Shown piece after piece: positions 7,506-16,430 of a stretch of 40,505 bases of DNA (positions are counted from its first letter, which is position 1; each line of letters starts with the position of its first letter). Source of the stretch: Actinomycetes bacterium (lineage in GTDB: Bacteria; Actinomycetota; Acidimicrobiia; Spongiisociales; UBA5794); the NCBI GenBank assembly GCA_024638645.1, contig JAHEJX010000004.1:1-40505 (forward strand), read 5' to 3'. The notes beneath the pieces are model-generated. The model was given only the letters and a program-made list of their open reading frames with translations. It was not told the origin of the DNA and made no database searches. Position numbers and translations under genes: made by a program.

Positions 7506-8438
7506 CTAGCGAGCGTCGTACCTGGTGAGGATTCGCCGTTTGAGATCGGCTGCCGCGGAAGCCACCTCCTCGCCCTCGATGAGCTCGGCAGCGGCACCAA
7601 GGCGCAGCAACAGACGGGCAATTACGCGAGGGTCAGATGCACTGAACCGGACCACGGTCGAATCATCATTCGAGCTCAGTTCATCGACGGGGTAGTAGTC
7701 GGTTATCCATTGAGCAGCCGGACCGAGGCGCAGCGTTGCAGTGACGTCATCAACCCCCGGCGAGTAGCTGACGACGGGCGGCGGTGGTTCAGCCGGCGGA
7801 TCGAATGTGCCTCCAGTCAGCTCAGCATTCTGGATGCGATCGACTCGAAAGACGCGTTCGTCCTGCGCGAGCCGGCAGTGGGCTGAGACATACCAGTTTC
7901 CCATTGTCGAGAACACGGTCCATGGTTCGATATCTCGTTCGGTGGTTGCGTCACTCGACAGCGCTCGATACACCAGCCGCACTACTTGACCGGCTGCGGC
8001 CGAGTCCCGGAGCGTTCCGACCAGCTCCGGCTCGGCAATGTCCACGACAAGCGCCTCTTCGGACTCCGGGAGCAGCAGCCGCTGTAGTTTGCCGACGCCG
8101 CTCTTGAGCGCCTCCGGCGCCTGACCGGAAGACATAACAGCCATGCCGGCAGCCAGCAGGGTGAGCGCTTCAGGGGCCGAGAGCCGCACAGCCGAGGAGA
8201 AGTAGTCCGCCATCTCAACGACAACCTCATCATCGTCTATGTAGGCCACCATGAGGTCGCCGGGTCCGTATCCGGGCAACCCGCAGACGAATACGAGGTT
8301 GAGGTCGGCCGCTAGCTGGCGGGGGGTGTAGTCGAAACGCTCGCACACCTCGTCAACTGTTGCTCCGGGGTTGGCGATCACCCACGGCAACATCGACAAC
8401 AGTCGGGTCAGCCTGCGTGCTGTCTTCGGACTACTCAT
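7506..8438 (-). CDS. pafC: PafC, WYL-domain transcriptional regulator subunit
   Basis: A 310-residue member of the PafBC pair, which in mycobacteria activates DNA-damage genes independently of LexA/RecA. The N-terminus (about 5-70) is a winged-helix-like segment, the middle contains the WYL core (VVRLVYRALSSDATTERDIEPW, then NWYVSAHC and VFRVDRI), and the C-terminus is a WCX-type extension. The frame is open to 8630, but the ATG at 8438 overlaps the pafB stop as ATGA and starts the conserved protein. Despite its name and locus, the family is a regulator and not a proteasome subunit. Confidence 0.88.
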   Translation of the reverse strand: MSSPKTARRLTRLLSMLPWVIANPGATVDEVCERFDYTPRQLAADLNLVFVCGLPGYGPGDLMVAYIDDDEVVVEMADYFSSAVRLSAPEALTLLAAGMAVMSSGQAPEALKSGVGKLQRLLLPESEEALVVDIAEPELVGTLRDSAAAGQVVRLVYRALSSDATTERDIEPWTVFSTMGNWYVSAHCRLAQDERVFRVDRIQNAELTGGTFDPPAEPPPPVVSYSPGVDDVTATLRLGPAAQWITDYYPVDELSSNDDSTVVRFSASDPRVIARLLLRLGAAAELIEGEEVASAAADLKRRILTRYDAR

Positions 8439-9364
8439 GAGCCTTCCTCGACTCTCGTGACCAACGCCGCTCGCAGCTCCGGAGGACCGACGATTTCGGC
8501 TTTGTCGTCGAAACTCAACATCCAGGCAATGAATGCCTCCCGATTGGCGACAGGAATCGAGGCCCGCAATTCGCCGTCCGCCCCTTCCTTCGCCTCGACC
8601 CGGCCTGTGAGCTGACGCCTCGCCCACCACGCCAACTCGGCATCAAACACAACATCTGCAACGAGGTCGTCCGCTCCGGCTTCCCAAGGAGCTTGCGGGA
8701 TCGCATCGCTGGCCCTGAAGTCGGCGGGACGTTCGAATGCGTCTGTGCGCTCGCCGAGGGTCAGCTCGCCGGCGCGTTCTACTCGGAAGACTTTGATTCG
8801 ATCGATCTGAGCTCGTTCGGGTCCAACCAAATACCAGTGGCCCCTGCGGTGAACCAAGCCGTAAGGGGCGACGGTGCGCCGGCTGCCGCGGTAGTCGAAC
8901 TGCACCCAGCGGCGCTCGGACACGGCAAGGAATACGTCCCCAAGCGTCTCGCTCTCTGCGCCGAGGTCGGCAGCAAGCGGCTCGACCGCTCCCCCCACCG
9001 GCGCTCCCCCGAGCTTGAAGAGGGCGTCCGGTCCGGCCGCTTGGCCGCCGATCCGCACGACCTGAGCCGCCAACCAGAGAGCGGCGCGTTCTTCATCGTC
9101 GAGGCCAGGATCTCCAAGGGCGTATTCGTCGGCCGGCACGACGTAACCGTGCTCGACTTCCCAGACATCGGTCGGTTTCAGATCCAAAGGGATTCCCAGA
9201 TGGCGCAAGAGGTCCTTATCGCGCTCGAACATCCGTCGAAAGGCCTCGTCGTTCGACTGGTCGTAGCCGGCCACGGTCATACGAATCTCGTCCGCGCTCA
9301 CCGGCCGATCGACCGTCAGCAGGAAAGCGAGCAAATTCAGAATGCGCTCTATGACATTTTGCAT
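8435..9364 (-). CDS. pafB: PafB, WYL-domain transcriptional regulator subunit
   Basis: A 309-residue protein, partner of PafC. N-terminal helix-turn-helix region (about 1-80, with DEAFRRMFERDKDLLRHLG), central WYL domain (WVQFDYRG, then GHWYLVG and KVFRVERAGEL) and a C-terminal WCX-like region. It overlaps pafC by 4 nt and is separated from pafA by 146 nt that contain a heptamer-repeat element and a GC-rich hairpin. That gap may uncouple regulator expression from that of the ligase. No recognisable damage-responsive promoter motif was seen upstream. Confidence 0.88.
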   Translation of the reverse strand: MQNVIERILNLLAFLLTVDRPVSADEIRMTVAGYDQSNDEAFRRMFERDKDLLRHLGIPLDLKPTDVWEVEHGYVVPADEYALGDPGLDDEERAALWLAAQVVRIGGQAAGPDALFKLGGAPVGGAVEPLAADLGAESETLGDVFLAVSERRWVQFDYRGSRRTVAPYGLVHRRGHWYLVGPERAQIDRIKVFRVERAGELTLGERTDAFERPADFRASDAIPQAPWEAGADDLVADVVFDAELAWWARRQLTGRVEAKEGADGELRASIPVANREAFIAWMLSFDDKAEIVGPPELRAALVTRVEEGS

Positions 9365-9418
9365 CAGTCGCGCGCAGAGTAAGCGGGGCGCAGTTCAAGG
9401 GGAAGGACCTTGAAGGAA

Positions 9419-9486
9419 GTATCAGTTGTTGAGTATCGAGTAACACGTCCCAGAAGCCCTTTTGCTTCCTACCTGATACTCGAAAC
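9419..9486. repeat. Heptamer repeat element A (between pafA and pafB)
   Basis: Forward heptamers in phase at 9419 (GTATCAG), 9426 (TTGTTGA), 9433 (GTATCGA) and 9440 (GTAACAC), then, after a spacer, two inverted heptamers at 9473-9486 (GTATCAG and GTTTCGA read on the minus strand). The arrangement is the same as in the elements at 20.6 and 37.5 kb. Non-coding on both strands. Confidence 0.55.
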
Positions 9487-9494
9487 CCAGGACT

Positions 9495-9510
9495 CCGGCC
9501 GGCAGGCCGG
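9495..9510 (-). terminator. GC-rich hairpin abutting the pafA stop codon
   Basis: CCGGCC (9495-9500) and GGCCGG (9505-9510) with a 4-base loop form a stable stem directly after the pafA stop codon at 9513-9511. There is no T tract, so this is a candidate for partial termination or 3'-end protection of the pafA mRNA. Confidence 0.4.
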
Positions 9511-10866
9511 TCACAGACTCTCTATCAGCTTCTCAACTCGTTCGTCCACAGCTTTAAAGGGGTCCTTGCAAAGGACGGTGCGCTGTGCCTGATCGTTGAG
9601 TTTGAGGTGGACCCAGTCGACTGTGAAGTCGCGCTTCTTGGCTTTGGCGGCCTTGATGAACTGGCCGCGGAGTTTGGCTCTCGTTGTGGCCGGTGGCTCC
9701 GTCATTGCCTTCTCGATTGATTCGTCTGTGACGACACGTTCCATGCGACCGCGCCGCTCCAGCAGATAGAAGAGCCCGCGCTCGCGGCTCACGTCGTGAT
9801 ATGCGAGGTCGAGTAGCGCAAGCCGCGGCGAGGAAAGGGGCAGGTCGTGCTTCTGACGATACTCCTCGATCAGTTTGTGCTTGGCGACCCAGTCACACTC
9901 GCGATGCAGCGTCATTGGATCCTTCTCCAAGCCGGTCAACAGGTTCTCCCACATCAAAACGGCCTCTTCCACCTCCGGCGGGAAGCCCGTCGTCCTGGCG
10001 TAACGGATGGCTCGCTCCAGGTACTCCCACTGGACGTCGAGAGCGGAGAGTTCACGGCCGTTGGCGAGCCGAACGCGCCGCCGGCACGTGATGTCGTGGG
10101 AAATCTCGCGGATGGCCCGAATCGGATTCTCCAGGGTCAGATCGCGAAACACAACGTCGTCCTCGAGCATCTGCAACAACGCGGCGGTCGTGCCCACCTT
10201 CACGTAGTTCATGTACTCGGACATGTTCGAGTCGCCTGCGATCACATGGAGCCGGCGATAGCGCTCGGCGTCGGCGTGGGGCTCGTCACGCGTATTGATG
10301 ATGGGGCGGCTGCGCGTCGTTGCCGATGAGATCCCCTCCCAGATGTGTTCGGCTCGCTGCGCCAGGCAGAACACCGTGCCCCGCGCCGTCTGCAGCAACT
10401 TGCCGGCGCCTGCATAGATCTGACGGGTGACAAAAAAGGGAATCAGGGTGTCGATGATGCGGCCGAAGTCACCGTGGCGGCCGATCAGGTAGTTCTCGTG
10501 GCATCCGTATGAATTCCCCGCAGAGTCCGTGTTGTTCTTGAAGAGGTAGATCTGACCCTTGATCCCCTCTTCCTCGAGGCGAGACTCCGCGGAATGCAGG
10601 AGACCTTCGAGGATGCGTTCTCCCGCCTTGTCGTGACGGACCACGTCGTAGAGCGAGTCACATTCCGGGGTGGCGTATTCCGGATGAGAGCCAACGTCCA
10701 GATAGAGGCGAGCACCGTTCTCGAGGAAGACGTTCGACGACCTGCCCCAGCTGACGACACGCCGGAACAAGTAGCGGGCGACCTCATCCGGCGATAGCCG
10801 CCGTTGCCCGCGCAGGGTGCAGGTCACCCCGTACTCATTCTCAATGCCGAAGATTCGTCGTGTCAT
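9511..10866 (-). CDS. pafA: Pup-protein ligase PafA
   Basis: A 451-residue carboxylate-amine ligase of the glutamine-synthetase fold that uses ATP to join the C-terminal Glu of Pup to lysines of target proteins. Visible signatures are GIENEYGVT at 7-15 (nucleotide/metal Glu residues), [39 protein letters not shown] and the [19 protein letters not shown] segment, all shared with Dop. The ATG at 10866 starts the conserved region; a start at 10896 is open but adds ten unconserved residues. No ribosome binding site is visible, while a TACGCT box lies eight bases upstream, so a leaderless mRNA is possible. Confidence 0.95.
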   Translation of the reverse strand: MTRRIFGIENEYGVTCTLRGQRRLSPDEVARYLFRRVVSWGRSSNVFLENGARLYLDVGSHPEYATPECDSLYDVVRHDKAGERILEGLLHSAESRLEEEGIKGQIYLFKNNTDSAGNSYGCHENYLIGRHGDFGRIIDTLIPFFVTRQIYAGAGKLLQTARGTVFCLAQRAEHIWEGISSATTRSRPIINTRDEPHADAERYRRLHVIAGDSNMSEYMNYVKVGTTAALLQMLEDDVVFRDLTLENPIRAIREISHDITCRRRVRLANGRELSALDVQWEYLERAIRYARTTGFPPEVEEAVLMWENLLTGLEKDPMTLHRECDWVAKHKLIEEYRQKHDLPLSSPRLALLDLAYHDVSRERGLFYLLERRGRMERVVTDESIEKAMTEPPATTRAKLRGQFIKAAKAKKRDFTVDWVHLKLNDQAQRTVLCKDPFKAVDERVEKLIESL

Positions 10867-10965
10867 CTTGGATGAGCGTAATGGTGATTGCGCCACAAAC
10901 CAGCGTCATTCGACGTCGACTGCGGTGACTATGCACTCTCGTAGTACTAAGCCGGCTGCCGTAGG

Positions 10966-10971
10966 TACTCT
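10966..10971 (+). promoter_or_regulatory. Putative -10 box, leaderless DUF2007-like gene
   Basis: TACTCT lies exactly 7 nt before the ATG at 10979, which would place the start of transcription at the start codon. There is no Shine-Dalgarno sequence. No clear -35 is seen at 16-18 nt, so this rests on the spacing alone. Confidence 0.35.
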
Positions 10972-10978
10972 CTCAGGT

Positions 10979-11356
10979 ATGCAGGAGACCGCCCGCCAGC
11001 AAGAGCCAGGCCGCTTCGTGAAGGTCGCAACTGTGGGTGACATAACCTCCGGCAACGTCTTGGCCGCCAGGCTTCGTGCCGAGGGTATCGAAGTCAGGGT
11101 CCATTCGGCGGCGTTCGGCCCATACCCCGTGACGGTTGGCGGTATGGCCGAAACGGAGATCTGGGTCATGTCCGACCGGATCGAGGAGGCGAGCTCGATC
11201 CTGCTCGAAGCAGAGGTCAACGATGCGATCTACGCCGCTGATCCCGACAGAGAACCGGTCGAAAGACAACGGCCGTACGACCTGCAGATCATCAGCCTTG
11301 TGCTCGGAGCGCTACTTGCCGGCCTATTCATACTTGCCGTCCTGAGGGTCTACTAG
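10979..11356 (+). CDS. DUF2007-like protein with C-terminal membrane helix
   Basis: A 125-residue protein. Residues about 12-80 match the DUF2007 (putative signal-transducing, ferredoxin-like) pattern: a VATVGDITSGNVLAARLRAEGI segment, then GGMAETEIWV and helix EEASSILLE. The C-terminus ends in one membrane helix (about 104-123). The frame is open upstream to 10817 over the pafA start, but the ATG at 10979 begins the conserved fold. It is the only plus-strand gene inside the proteasome region, divergent from pafA and convergent with prcA. Role unknown. Confidence 0.7.
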   Translation: MQETARQQEPGRFVKVATVGDITSGNVLAARLRAEGIEVRVHSAAFGPYPVTVGGMAETEIWVMSDRIEEASSILLEAEVNDAIYAADPDREPVERQRPYDLQIISLVLGALLAGLFILAVLRVY

Positions 11357-11428
11357 GCGGTGTCGCCACGTATCAACTTGTCTCGTGTCATGGACGGCGT
11401 CGGGTTGCGGGCTAGGTAGATGCCAGAT

Positions 11429-11455
11429 GCTGCTGCGCTAGGAGCGCGCAGCAGC
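11429..11455. terminator. Hairpin spanning the prcA stop codon
   Basis: Perfect 10-bp arms GCTGCTGCGC (11429-11438) and GCGCAGCAGC (11446-11455) with a 7-base loop containing the prcA stop. It lies at the convergent junction with the DUF2007-like gene and could act in both directions. The stem encodes the last Ala-Ala-Arg codons of PrcA. No T tract is present. Confidence 0.45.
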
Positions 11456-12118
11456 GATTGTCTCTGTGCTGACCCTGCGGAACTTGCGGCGGCCGTTGGC
11501 GCGGTCGAGGACTGCAGCTTCCCAACCTGACGGTTCGATGGGATCATCACCGATGGCTTCAATTGCGCCGCAACCCAATGCGAGGGTGGCGGCAAGCTCC
11601 AGGCCGTCGGTGTAACCCTCCTCCAGACGCGCCGCAAGAGCTTCTTCTTCCCCGCCGATAACGCCGAATCGCTTCAAGTCGATGAGCGTGCCGTCGTACT
11701 GGATTCGATAGATCTGCGTGTCGGAAGCCGCGTCGCCGATTTCAGCAACGATGACTTCGATTTCAAATGGCTTCACCTCGTGCGTGAATACTTGGGCGAG
11801 TGTTTGGGCGTACGCGTTGGCCAGGCCTCTTGCCGTGACGTCGCTACGCCCGTACGAGTAGCCCTTGAGATCTGCGTAACGAATTCCAGCCACACGCAGG
11901 CTCTCGAATTCGTTGAAGCGGCCAACCCCCGCGAAAGCCACCTTGTCGTAGATTTCGCCGATCTTCTGCAGCGACCCGGATGGGTTCTCCCCCAGCAACA
12001 GAACGCCATCTGCGTAGTCGATTACGACAATGGGCCTTCCCAGCGAGATTCCCTTTTTGGCGAACTCGGCGCGATCCTTGATCAGTTGCTCGGGCGGCAC
12101 ATACATCGGCATGCTCAT
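11438..12118 (-). CDS. prcA: 20S proteasome alpha subunit
   Basis: A 226-residue alpha subunit forming the outer, gating rings of the bacterial 20S proteasome. The N-terminal segment MYVPPEQLIKDRAEFAKKGISLGRP is the actinobacterial alpha N-terminus (helix H0 and gate); the core carries VVIDYADGVLLLGEN and VAFAGVGRFNEFESLR. Start: ATG at 12118, overlapping the prcB stop as ATGA, with GGAGG seven bases upstream. There is no catalytic Thr, as expected for alpha. Confidence 0.95.
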   Translation of the reverse strand: MSMPMYVPPEQLIKDRAEFAKKGISLGRPIVVIDYADGVLLLGENPSGSLQKIGEIYDKVAFAGVGRFNEFESLRVAGIRYADLKGYSYGRSDVTARGLANAYAQTLAQVFTHEVKPFEIEVIVAEIGDAASDTQIYRIQYDGTLIDLKRFGVIGGEEEALAARLEEGYTDGLELAATLALGCGAIEAIGDDPIEPSGWEAAVLDRANGRRKFRRVSTETIAAARS

Positions 12119-12918
12119 GGGCGTGCCTCCAATGCCTCGGCAGCTACTGCGGCGACCGTGTCCTCCTCGATTTCGGAGAAACCATCGGCGGTCACAGTGA
12201 CGACATTGGGATAGATGCCGCGGCGGGTATCCGGGCCACCGGTTGCGGCATCCTCCTCAGCGGCTGCGATAAGTGCCTCAACCGCTACCCGGATGGCAGC
12301 CGCTTCGTCGGCACTAGGGTCGTGAACCGCCTTGATGAATGACTTGGCCTCGCCGCCACCCGATCCGGTAGCGGCATAGTCCCGTTCCTCGTACCGGCCA
12401 CCGACGACGTCGAACGTGTACAGGCGACCCTCGGAGGCTTCCTCGTCGTAGCCGCAGAACAGAGGAACGACGACGAGCCCCTGAAACGCAAGCGGAAGGT
12501 GATTGCGGACCATCCGTGCCAGATAGTTGGCTTTGCCCTCGAGAGATAGACGCATGCCTTCGATCTTCTCGTAATGCTCGAGTTCGGTTTGGAACAGCTT
12601 GATCAGCTCGACGGCCATGCCGGCGGTACCCGAAATCGCAACTGCTGAGTAATCGTCCGCAGCGAAGACCTTCTTCATGCGGCGATGCGCAATCACGTTG
12701 CCGGCAGTCGCACGGCGGTCTCCTGCCATGACGACACCGTCCGCATACTTCAGAGCCAGGATTGTCGTGGCTTCCGGCGTCTCGATTTCGCCACCGGCGA
12801 AGGCTTCCCAGCGCGGTGCCATTCCTTCGGACTCGAGCAACGCCACAAAACTCGCTTCGGGAACAACCGAGTCGAGGGGCAGGGGTCCGGTTATGAAACG
12901 CGAGGCGCCGAGGCTCAC
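12115..12918 (-). CDS. prcB: 20S proteasome beta subunit (catalytic)
   Basis: A 267-residue precursor of the proteolytic beta subunit. The propeptide (about residues 1-50) precedes the mature N-terminus TTILALKY, so the nucleophile is Thr51 (Thr1 of mature enzyme). Asp17 (GDRR, residue 67) and Lys33 (residue 83) are present, as is the GSGGGEAKSF segment near the active site. The residue before the cleavage site is Ala (PEA|TTIL), where mycobacterial PrcB has Gly. Start: GTG at 12918 overlapping the pup stop by 4 nt; downstream it overlaps prcA by 4 nt. Confidence 0.95.
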   Translation of the reverse strand: MSLGASRFITGPLPLDSVVPEASFVALLESEGMAPRWEAFAGGEIETPEATTILALKYADGVVMAGDRRATAGNVIAHRRMKKVFAADDYSAVAISGTAGMAVELIKLFQTELEHYEKIEGMRLSLEGKANYLARMVRNHLPLAFQGLVVVPLFCGYDEEASEGRLYTFDVVGGRYEERDYAATGSGGGEAKSFIKAVHDPSADEAAAIRVAVEALIAAAEEDAATGGPDTRRGIYPNVVTVTADGFSEIEEDTVAAVAAEALEARP

Positions 12919-13109
12919 TCGCCGCCCTTCTGGACGTAGTTCTTCACGAACTCTTCAGCGTTCTCTTCAAGCACAGTGTCGATCTCGTCGAGGATGTCGT
13001 CGATCTTTTCGGTGATCTCCTCACCCTCGGCAGCTGTTTCGACATCTGTTTCGACAACATCTTCCTGGCTGGAGTCGGTGCGACTCTGTTTGCGTTCTTG
13101 TTCTGCCAC
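12915..13109 (-). CDS. pup: Prokaryotic ubiquitin-like protein Pup
   Basis: A 64-residue, largely disordered acidic tag that PafA attaches to lysines and whose helix docks on the Mpa coiled coil. The C-terminal half matches mycobacterial Pup closely (DDILDEIDTVLEENAEEF, then YVQKGGE). It ends in Glu, so it can be ligated without deamidation of a terminal Gln. Start: GTG at 13109, one base overlap with dop, with GGAGG in the last dop codons. It ends overlapping prcB by 4 nt, keeping the subunits and tag coupled. Confidence 0.97.
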   Translation of the reverse strand: MAEQERKQSRTDSSQEDVVETDVETAAEGEEITEKIDDILDEIDTVLEENAEEFVKNYVQKGGE

Positions 13110-14587
13110 TATTCGCCTCCAAGTAGTTGCAGCAATTCGCCTGCCGATTCGGCTTGGTCGATCAAATCGCCCACCAGCTCCTTGCTGCCACGCAGCGGTT
13201 CCATCATAGGCACTCGCTTGAGAGCCTCTCCCCCTACGTCGAAGACGAGGGAGTCCCAGTTGGCTGCTACGAGAGCATCGCGATATTTCTCGACGCAGCG
13301 ACCTCTGAAGTAGGCGCGCGTGCCCTCAGGCGGCCCGTTGACGGCGCTCTCGATCTCATCATCACTGAACAAACGAGCCATGCGGCCTGCGGCCACCAGC
13401 CGGTCATAGAGGCCCTTCTCCGGGTCGACATCGTGATACTGCAGGTCGAGCATTCGTAACTTCGGATCGTCCCATTCAAGACCGTCGCGATTGATGTACC
13501 CCTCGAAGAGCACGAGTTTGGCCGCCCAGTCCAGACGGTCTGCGGCGCGTCGCGGGTCGATCTCCAGATCGGTGAGGATGCTCTCCCACAGTTCGATCAC
13601 CTCTGAATAGGTGGGCTCGACCGCGCCACCGTCGACGTATTTCTTGGCCCACTCGAGGTACTGCCACTGAGCCTCGAGCGCGGTTATCGAGCGCCCGTCT
13701 TCGAGCTTTAGCGTCGTCTGCAGCGTCGGATCGTGGCTGACAGCAGTGATGGCGGGCACCGGGTTGGCCAGCGATAGCGGCTCAACAAGCGCGCCATCTT
13801 CGAGCGCATCGAGCAGCAGCGCTGCAGACCCGAGCTTTAAGTAGGTCTGGTGCTCGGCGCGGGTGGCGTCTCCGATGATCACGTGTAGTCGCCGATATTT
13901 GGCGCTGTCTGCGTGCGGTTCGTCCCGGGTGTTGATGATTGGCCGCTTGAGCGTCGTCTCCAGCCCAACCTCTTCCTCGAAGAAGTCCCCACGCTGAGTG
14001 ATCTGAAAGTCGACGTCGCCACGTCCGTTCTCCGAACCGATCTTGCCGCTGCCGGTGAAGATCTGACGCGTGACGAAAAAGCCCGTCATATGGCGAATTA
14101 CCGACCCAAACGGGATGTCGCGAGCAATGAGGTAGTTCTCGTGGGCGCCGTAGCTGTTGCCCTTGCCGTCCGAATTGTTCTTGTGGATGAACATCCGCTC
14201 ATCGTCAGGCATGAGCTGGCGGGTTCGAGCAACGGCTCGTGCCATCACGACCTCACCGGCCTTATCGTGGAGAGCCGCTTGCCGGGTGTCGGAGCATTCG
14301 GGCGTTGAATACTCCGGGTGGGCGTGATCCACATAGAGCCGGGCTCCGTTGGTGAGCACAACGTTCACGAGTCCCGAGTCGAGCTCAGATGGCAGCGCGT
14401 CTTCGTAGCCGAAGCCGCGAGCGTCTCGGCCCGGCGATTCCTCATCGAATGACCACTGGATGCGCGCTCGCTCACCCGCGTACGAGTTGATCAGCGTTGA
14501 TGACCCCATAACCGGATTGAAGTCCGGGGAGTTGCGGACGGCGATGCCGTATTCGACCTCGGTGCCGATGACTTTCGGCAGACCCAT
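13109..14587 (-). CDS. dop: Deamidase/depupylase Dop
   Basis: A 492-residue homologue of PafA that deamidates Pup-Gln and removes Pup from substrates. Signatures: GTEVEYGIAV (8-17), NGARLYVDHAHPEYSTPE, HKNNSDGKGNSYGAHENYL and [19 protein letters not shown]. The insertion around residues 36-65 (ERARIQWSFDEESPGRDARG) is the Dop loop absent from PafA. Because Pup here ends in Glu, depupylation is its probable main role. It begins ten bases after the mpa stop and its last codons carry the pup ribosome binding site. Confidence 0.95.
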   Translation of the reverse strand: MGLPKVIGTEVEYGIAVRNSPDFNPVMGSSTLINSYAGERARIQWSFDEESPGRDARGFGYEDALPSELDSGLVNVVLTNGARLYVDHAHPEYSTPECSDTRQAALHDKAGEVVMARAVARTRQLMPDDERMFIHKNNSDGKGNSYGAHENYLIARDIPFGSVIRHMTGFFVTRQIFTGSGKIGSENGRGDVDFQITQRGDFFEEEVGLETTLKRPIINTRDEPHADSAKYRRLHVIIGDATRAEHQTYLKLGSAALLLDALEDGALVEPLSLANPVPAITAVSHDPTLQTTLKLEDGRSITALEAQWQYLEWAKKYVDGGAVEPTYSEVIELWESILTDLEIDPRRAADRLDWAAKLVLFEGYINRDGLEWDDPKLRMLDLQYHDVDPEKGLYDRLVAAGRMARLFSDDEIESAVNGPPEGTRAYFRGRCVEKYRDALVAANWDSLVFDVGGEALKRVPMMEPLRGSKELVGDLIDQAESAGELLQLLGGE

Positions 14588-14597
14588 TACGGCTGCC

Positions 14598-16319
14598 TCA
14601 CAGGTACTGGCCGGGCGTTACGGCTTCGATAGTGCGGCTCTCGCCGCTGCCTTGGATCAGCGTGCGGACGTACACGATGCGCTCGCCCTTCTTTCCGCTG
14701 ATCTTGGCCCAGTCATCCGGGTTGGTCGTATTCGGGAGGTCCTCGTGCTCGCGGAATTCTTGAGTTATGGCCTCGAAGAGATCCGTCGCCATGAGCCCAG
14801 GTGCATCTCCGGCGATTTCTCGTTTGATAGCGTCCTTCTTCGCCCTGCGCACGATGTTCTCGATCATGGCGCCTGAAGAAAAATCCTTGAAGTAGAGAAC
14901 TTCGCGGTCACCGTTCGCGTACGTGACCTCGAGGAACCGGTTGTGCTCAGAAGTGTCGTACATCTTGTCGACGACCTCTTCGATCATCTTGGCGATCATT
15001 TCGTCATAGTCGCCGTCGAACTTGGCGAGTTCCGCCGCGGCAAAAGGTAGATCCTTGGTGAGATAGATCGAGAAGATCTGTCTCGCTGCCGACTCATCGG
15101 GGCGTTCGATCTTGACCTTCACATCGAGTCGACCAGGGCGGAGAATTGCCGGGTCGATCAGGTCCTCACGGTTCGACGCGCCGATCACGATGACGTTCTT
15201 GAGCGTTTCGACGCCGTCGAGCTCGGAAAGAAGCTGCGGCACGATCGTCGACTCAACGTCGGAAGAGACTCCGGTACCGCGGGTGCGGAAGAGCGAATCC
15301 ATCTCGTCGAAGAACACGATCACAGGCACACCCTCGTCGCTCTTCTCTTTGGCGCGCTGGAAGATCAGCCGAATCTGCCGCTCGGTCTCACCGACATACT
15401 TGTTCAGCAGTTCCGGTCCCTTGATGTTGAGGAAGTAGCTGCGGGTGTCCTCGTTGCCTTCTTTGGCGGCCACCGCCTTGGCGAGACTGTTGGCGACCGC
15501 CTTGGCAATGAGAGTCTTGCCACAGCCGGGCGGGCCATACAAGAGAACGCCCTTGGGAGGTGCCAGGTCGTATTCCAGGAACCGATCCCGGTGGATGTAG
15601 GGCAACTCGACTGCATCCTGGATGGACTCGATCTGCTCTGCCAGGCCTCCGATGTCCTCGTAGCTGACGTCGGGAACCTCTTCGAGCACGAGCTCTTCGA
15701 CTTCGGGCCGAACCAGCTTCTCGAAGGCAAGGCTCGTCTTTGGATCGAGCCGAACGTGGTCTCCCATCCGCAAGAACTCACCAACGAGGGGCGCGGCGAT
15801 TTCGACCACTTTCTCCTCATCAGCGCGTCCGGTGACGATGAGGCGCTCTTCGTCGAGAACTTCCTGAATCGTCACGACTTCGCCCGCAACGTCGAAGTCG
15901 CGAACCTCAATCACGTTGTACGCCTCGTTGAGCAGCACTGTCTGACCGATCTCGAGGGCCTTGATTTCGATGGACGGCTCCACGTTGACCCGCATCTTGC
16001 GATTGGCAGTGTGAACGTCTGCGGTGCCGTCACTGTTGACGCCGAGAATCGTGCCGAACGGATTAGGCGGCGCCGTGAGCTTCTCGACCTCTTCGCGCAG
16101 CATGGCCAGCTGTTCGCGGGTTTCCTCCAGGGCCGAAGCCAGCTTCTGGTTCTGAGTGGCGGCCTGGGCGAGCTTGTTCTTGGTATCGAGGAGGCGTTCT
16201 TCGAGAACACGAACGCGGCGAGGGGCATCCTGGAGGCGGCGTCGCAGTACTGCGACTTCCTCTTCGAGCATCCTCACGGTGCTCTTCAGGTCCGGGTTCT
16301 GACCCTCGTTTCTGTCCAC
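14598..16319 (-). CDS. mpa: Proteasome-associated AAA+ ATPase Mpa/ARC
   Basis: A 573-residue hexameric unfoldase that recognises pupylated proteins and threads them into the proteasome. Order: N-terminal coiled coil (about 12-82) for Pup binding, two OB-fold regions (about 87-205), AAA+ module with Walker A GPPGCGKT (262-269), Walker [10 protein letters not shown] (333-341) and the RPGRLD motif near 395-399. It ends in GQYL, the C-terminal motif that opens the proteasome gate. Start: GTG at 16319 with GGAGG eight bases upstream. It heads the mpa-dop-pup-prcB-prcA unit. Confidence 0.97.
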   Translation of the reverse strand: MDRNEGQNPDLKSTVRMLEEEVAVLRRRLQDAPRRVRVLEERLLDTKNKLAQAATQNQKLASALEETREQLAMLREEVEKLTAPPNPFGTILGVNSDGTADVHTANRKMRVNVEPSIEIKALEIGQTVLLNEAYNVIEVRDFDVAGEVVTIQEVLDEERLIVTGRADEEKVVEIAAPLVGEFLRMGDHVRLDPKTSLAFEKLVRPEVEELVLEEVPDVSYEDIGGLAEQIESIQDAVELPYIHRDRFLEYDLAPPKGVLLYGPPGCGKTLIAKAVANSLAKAVAAKEGNEDTRSYFLNIKGPELLNKYVGETERQIRLIFQRAKEKSDEGVPVIVFFDEMDSLFRTRGTGVSSDVESTIVPQLLSELDGVETLKNVIVIGASNREDLIDPAILRPGRLDVKVKIERPDESAARQIFSIYLTKDLPFAAAELAKFDGDYDEMIAKMIEEVVDKMYDTSEHNRFLEVTYANGDREVLYFKDFSSGAMIENIVRRAKKDAIKREIAGDAPGLMATDLFEAITQEFREHEDLPNTTNPDDWAKISGKKGERIVYVRTLIQGSGESRTIEAVTPGQYL

Positions 16320-16360
16320 GCCGTTGGCCTCCTACGCAGCTCATCGGTCGATGGGGGCGC

Positions 16361-16373
16361 CAGTGTAGGCACC
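16361..16373 (-). promoter_or_regulatory. Putative -10 region of the proteasome operon
   Basis: On the minus strand GGTGCCTACACT contains TACACT, a fair -10, 42 nt upstream of the mpa GTG. The first 11 bases recur upstream of tatA. No good -35 is seen at 15-18 nt. It lies in the 111-nt gap between trmI and mpa. Confidence 0.35.
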
Positions 16374-16430
16374 CATATGAAACAACATCGGCACACTCGG
16401 TAGGCCAACTTCAGCCCCGAATTAGTACTT

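Noticed and set aside
8439-8630. N-terminal extension of PafC to 8630.
   Set aside because: It lies wholly within pafB in another frame, has biased Arg/Gly/Ser composition and ignores the ATGA junction.
8435-9510. RecA-independent PafBC-type damage promoter (TTGTCRGTG-N8-TAnnnT) in front of paf genes.
   Set aside because: I looked on both strands and found no acceptable match upstream of any gene in the window.
13109-13130. Dop ends in GGE, like Pup, suggesting a built-in Pup mimic.
   Set aside because: The codons for Gly-Gly-Glu are GGA GGC GAA, which form the GGAGG ribosome binding site for pup. The likeness is explained by the overlapping translation signal.
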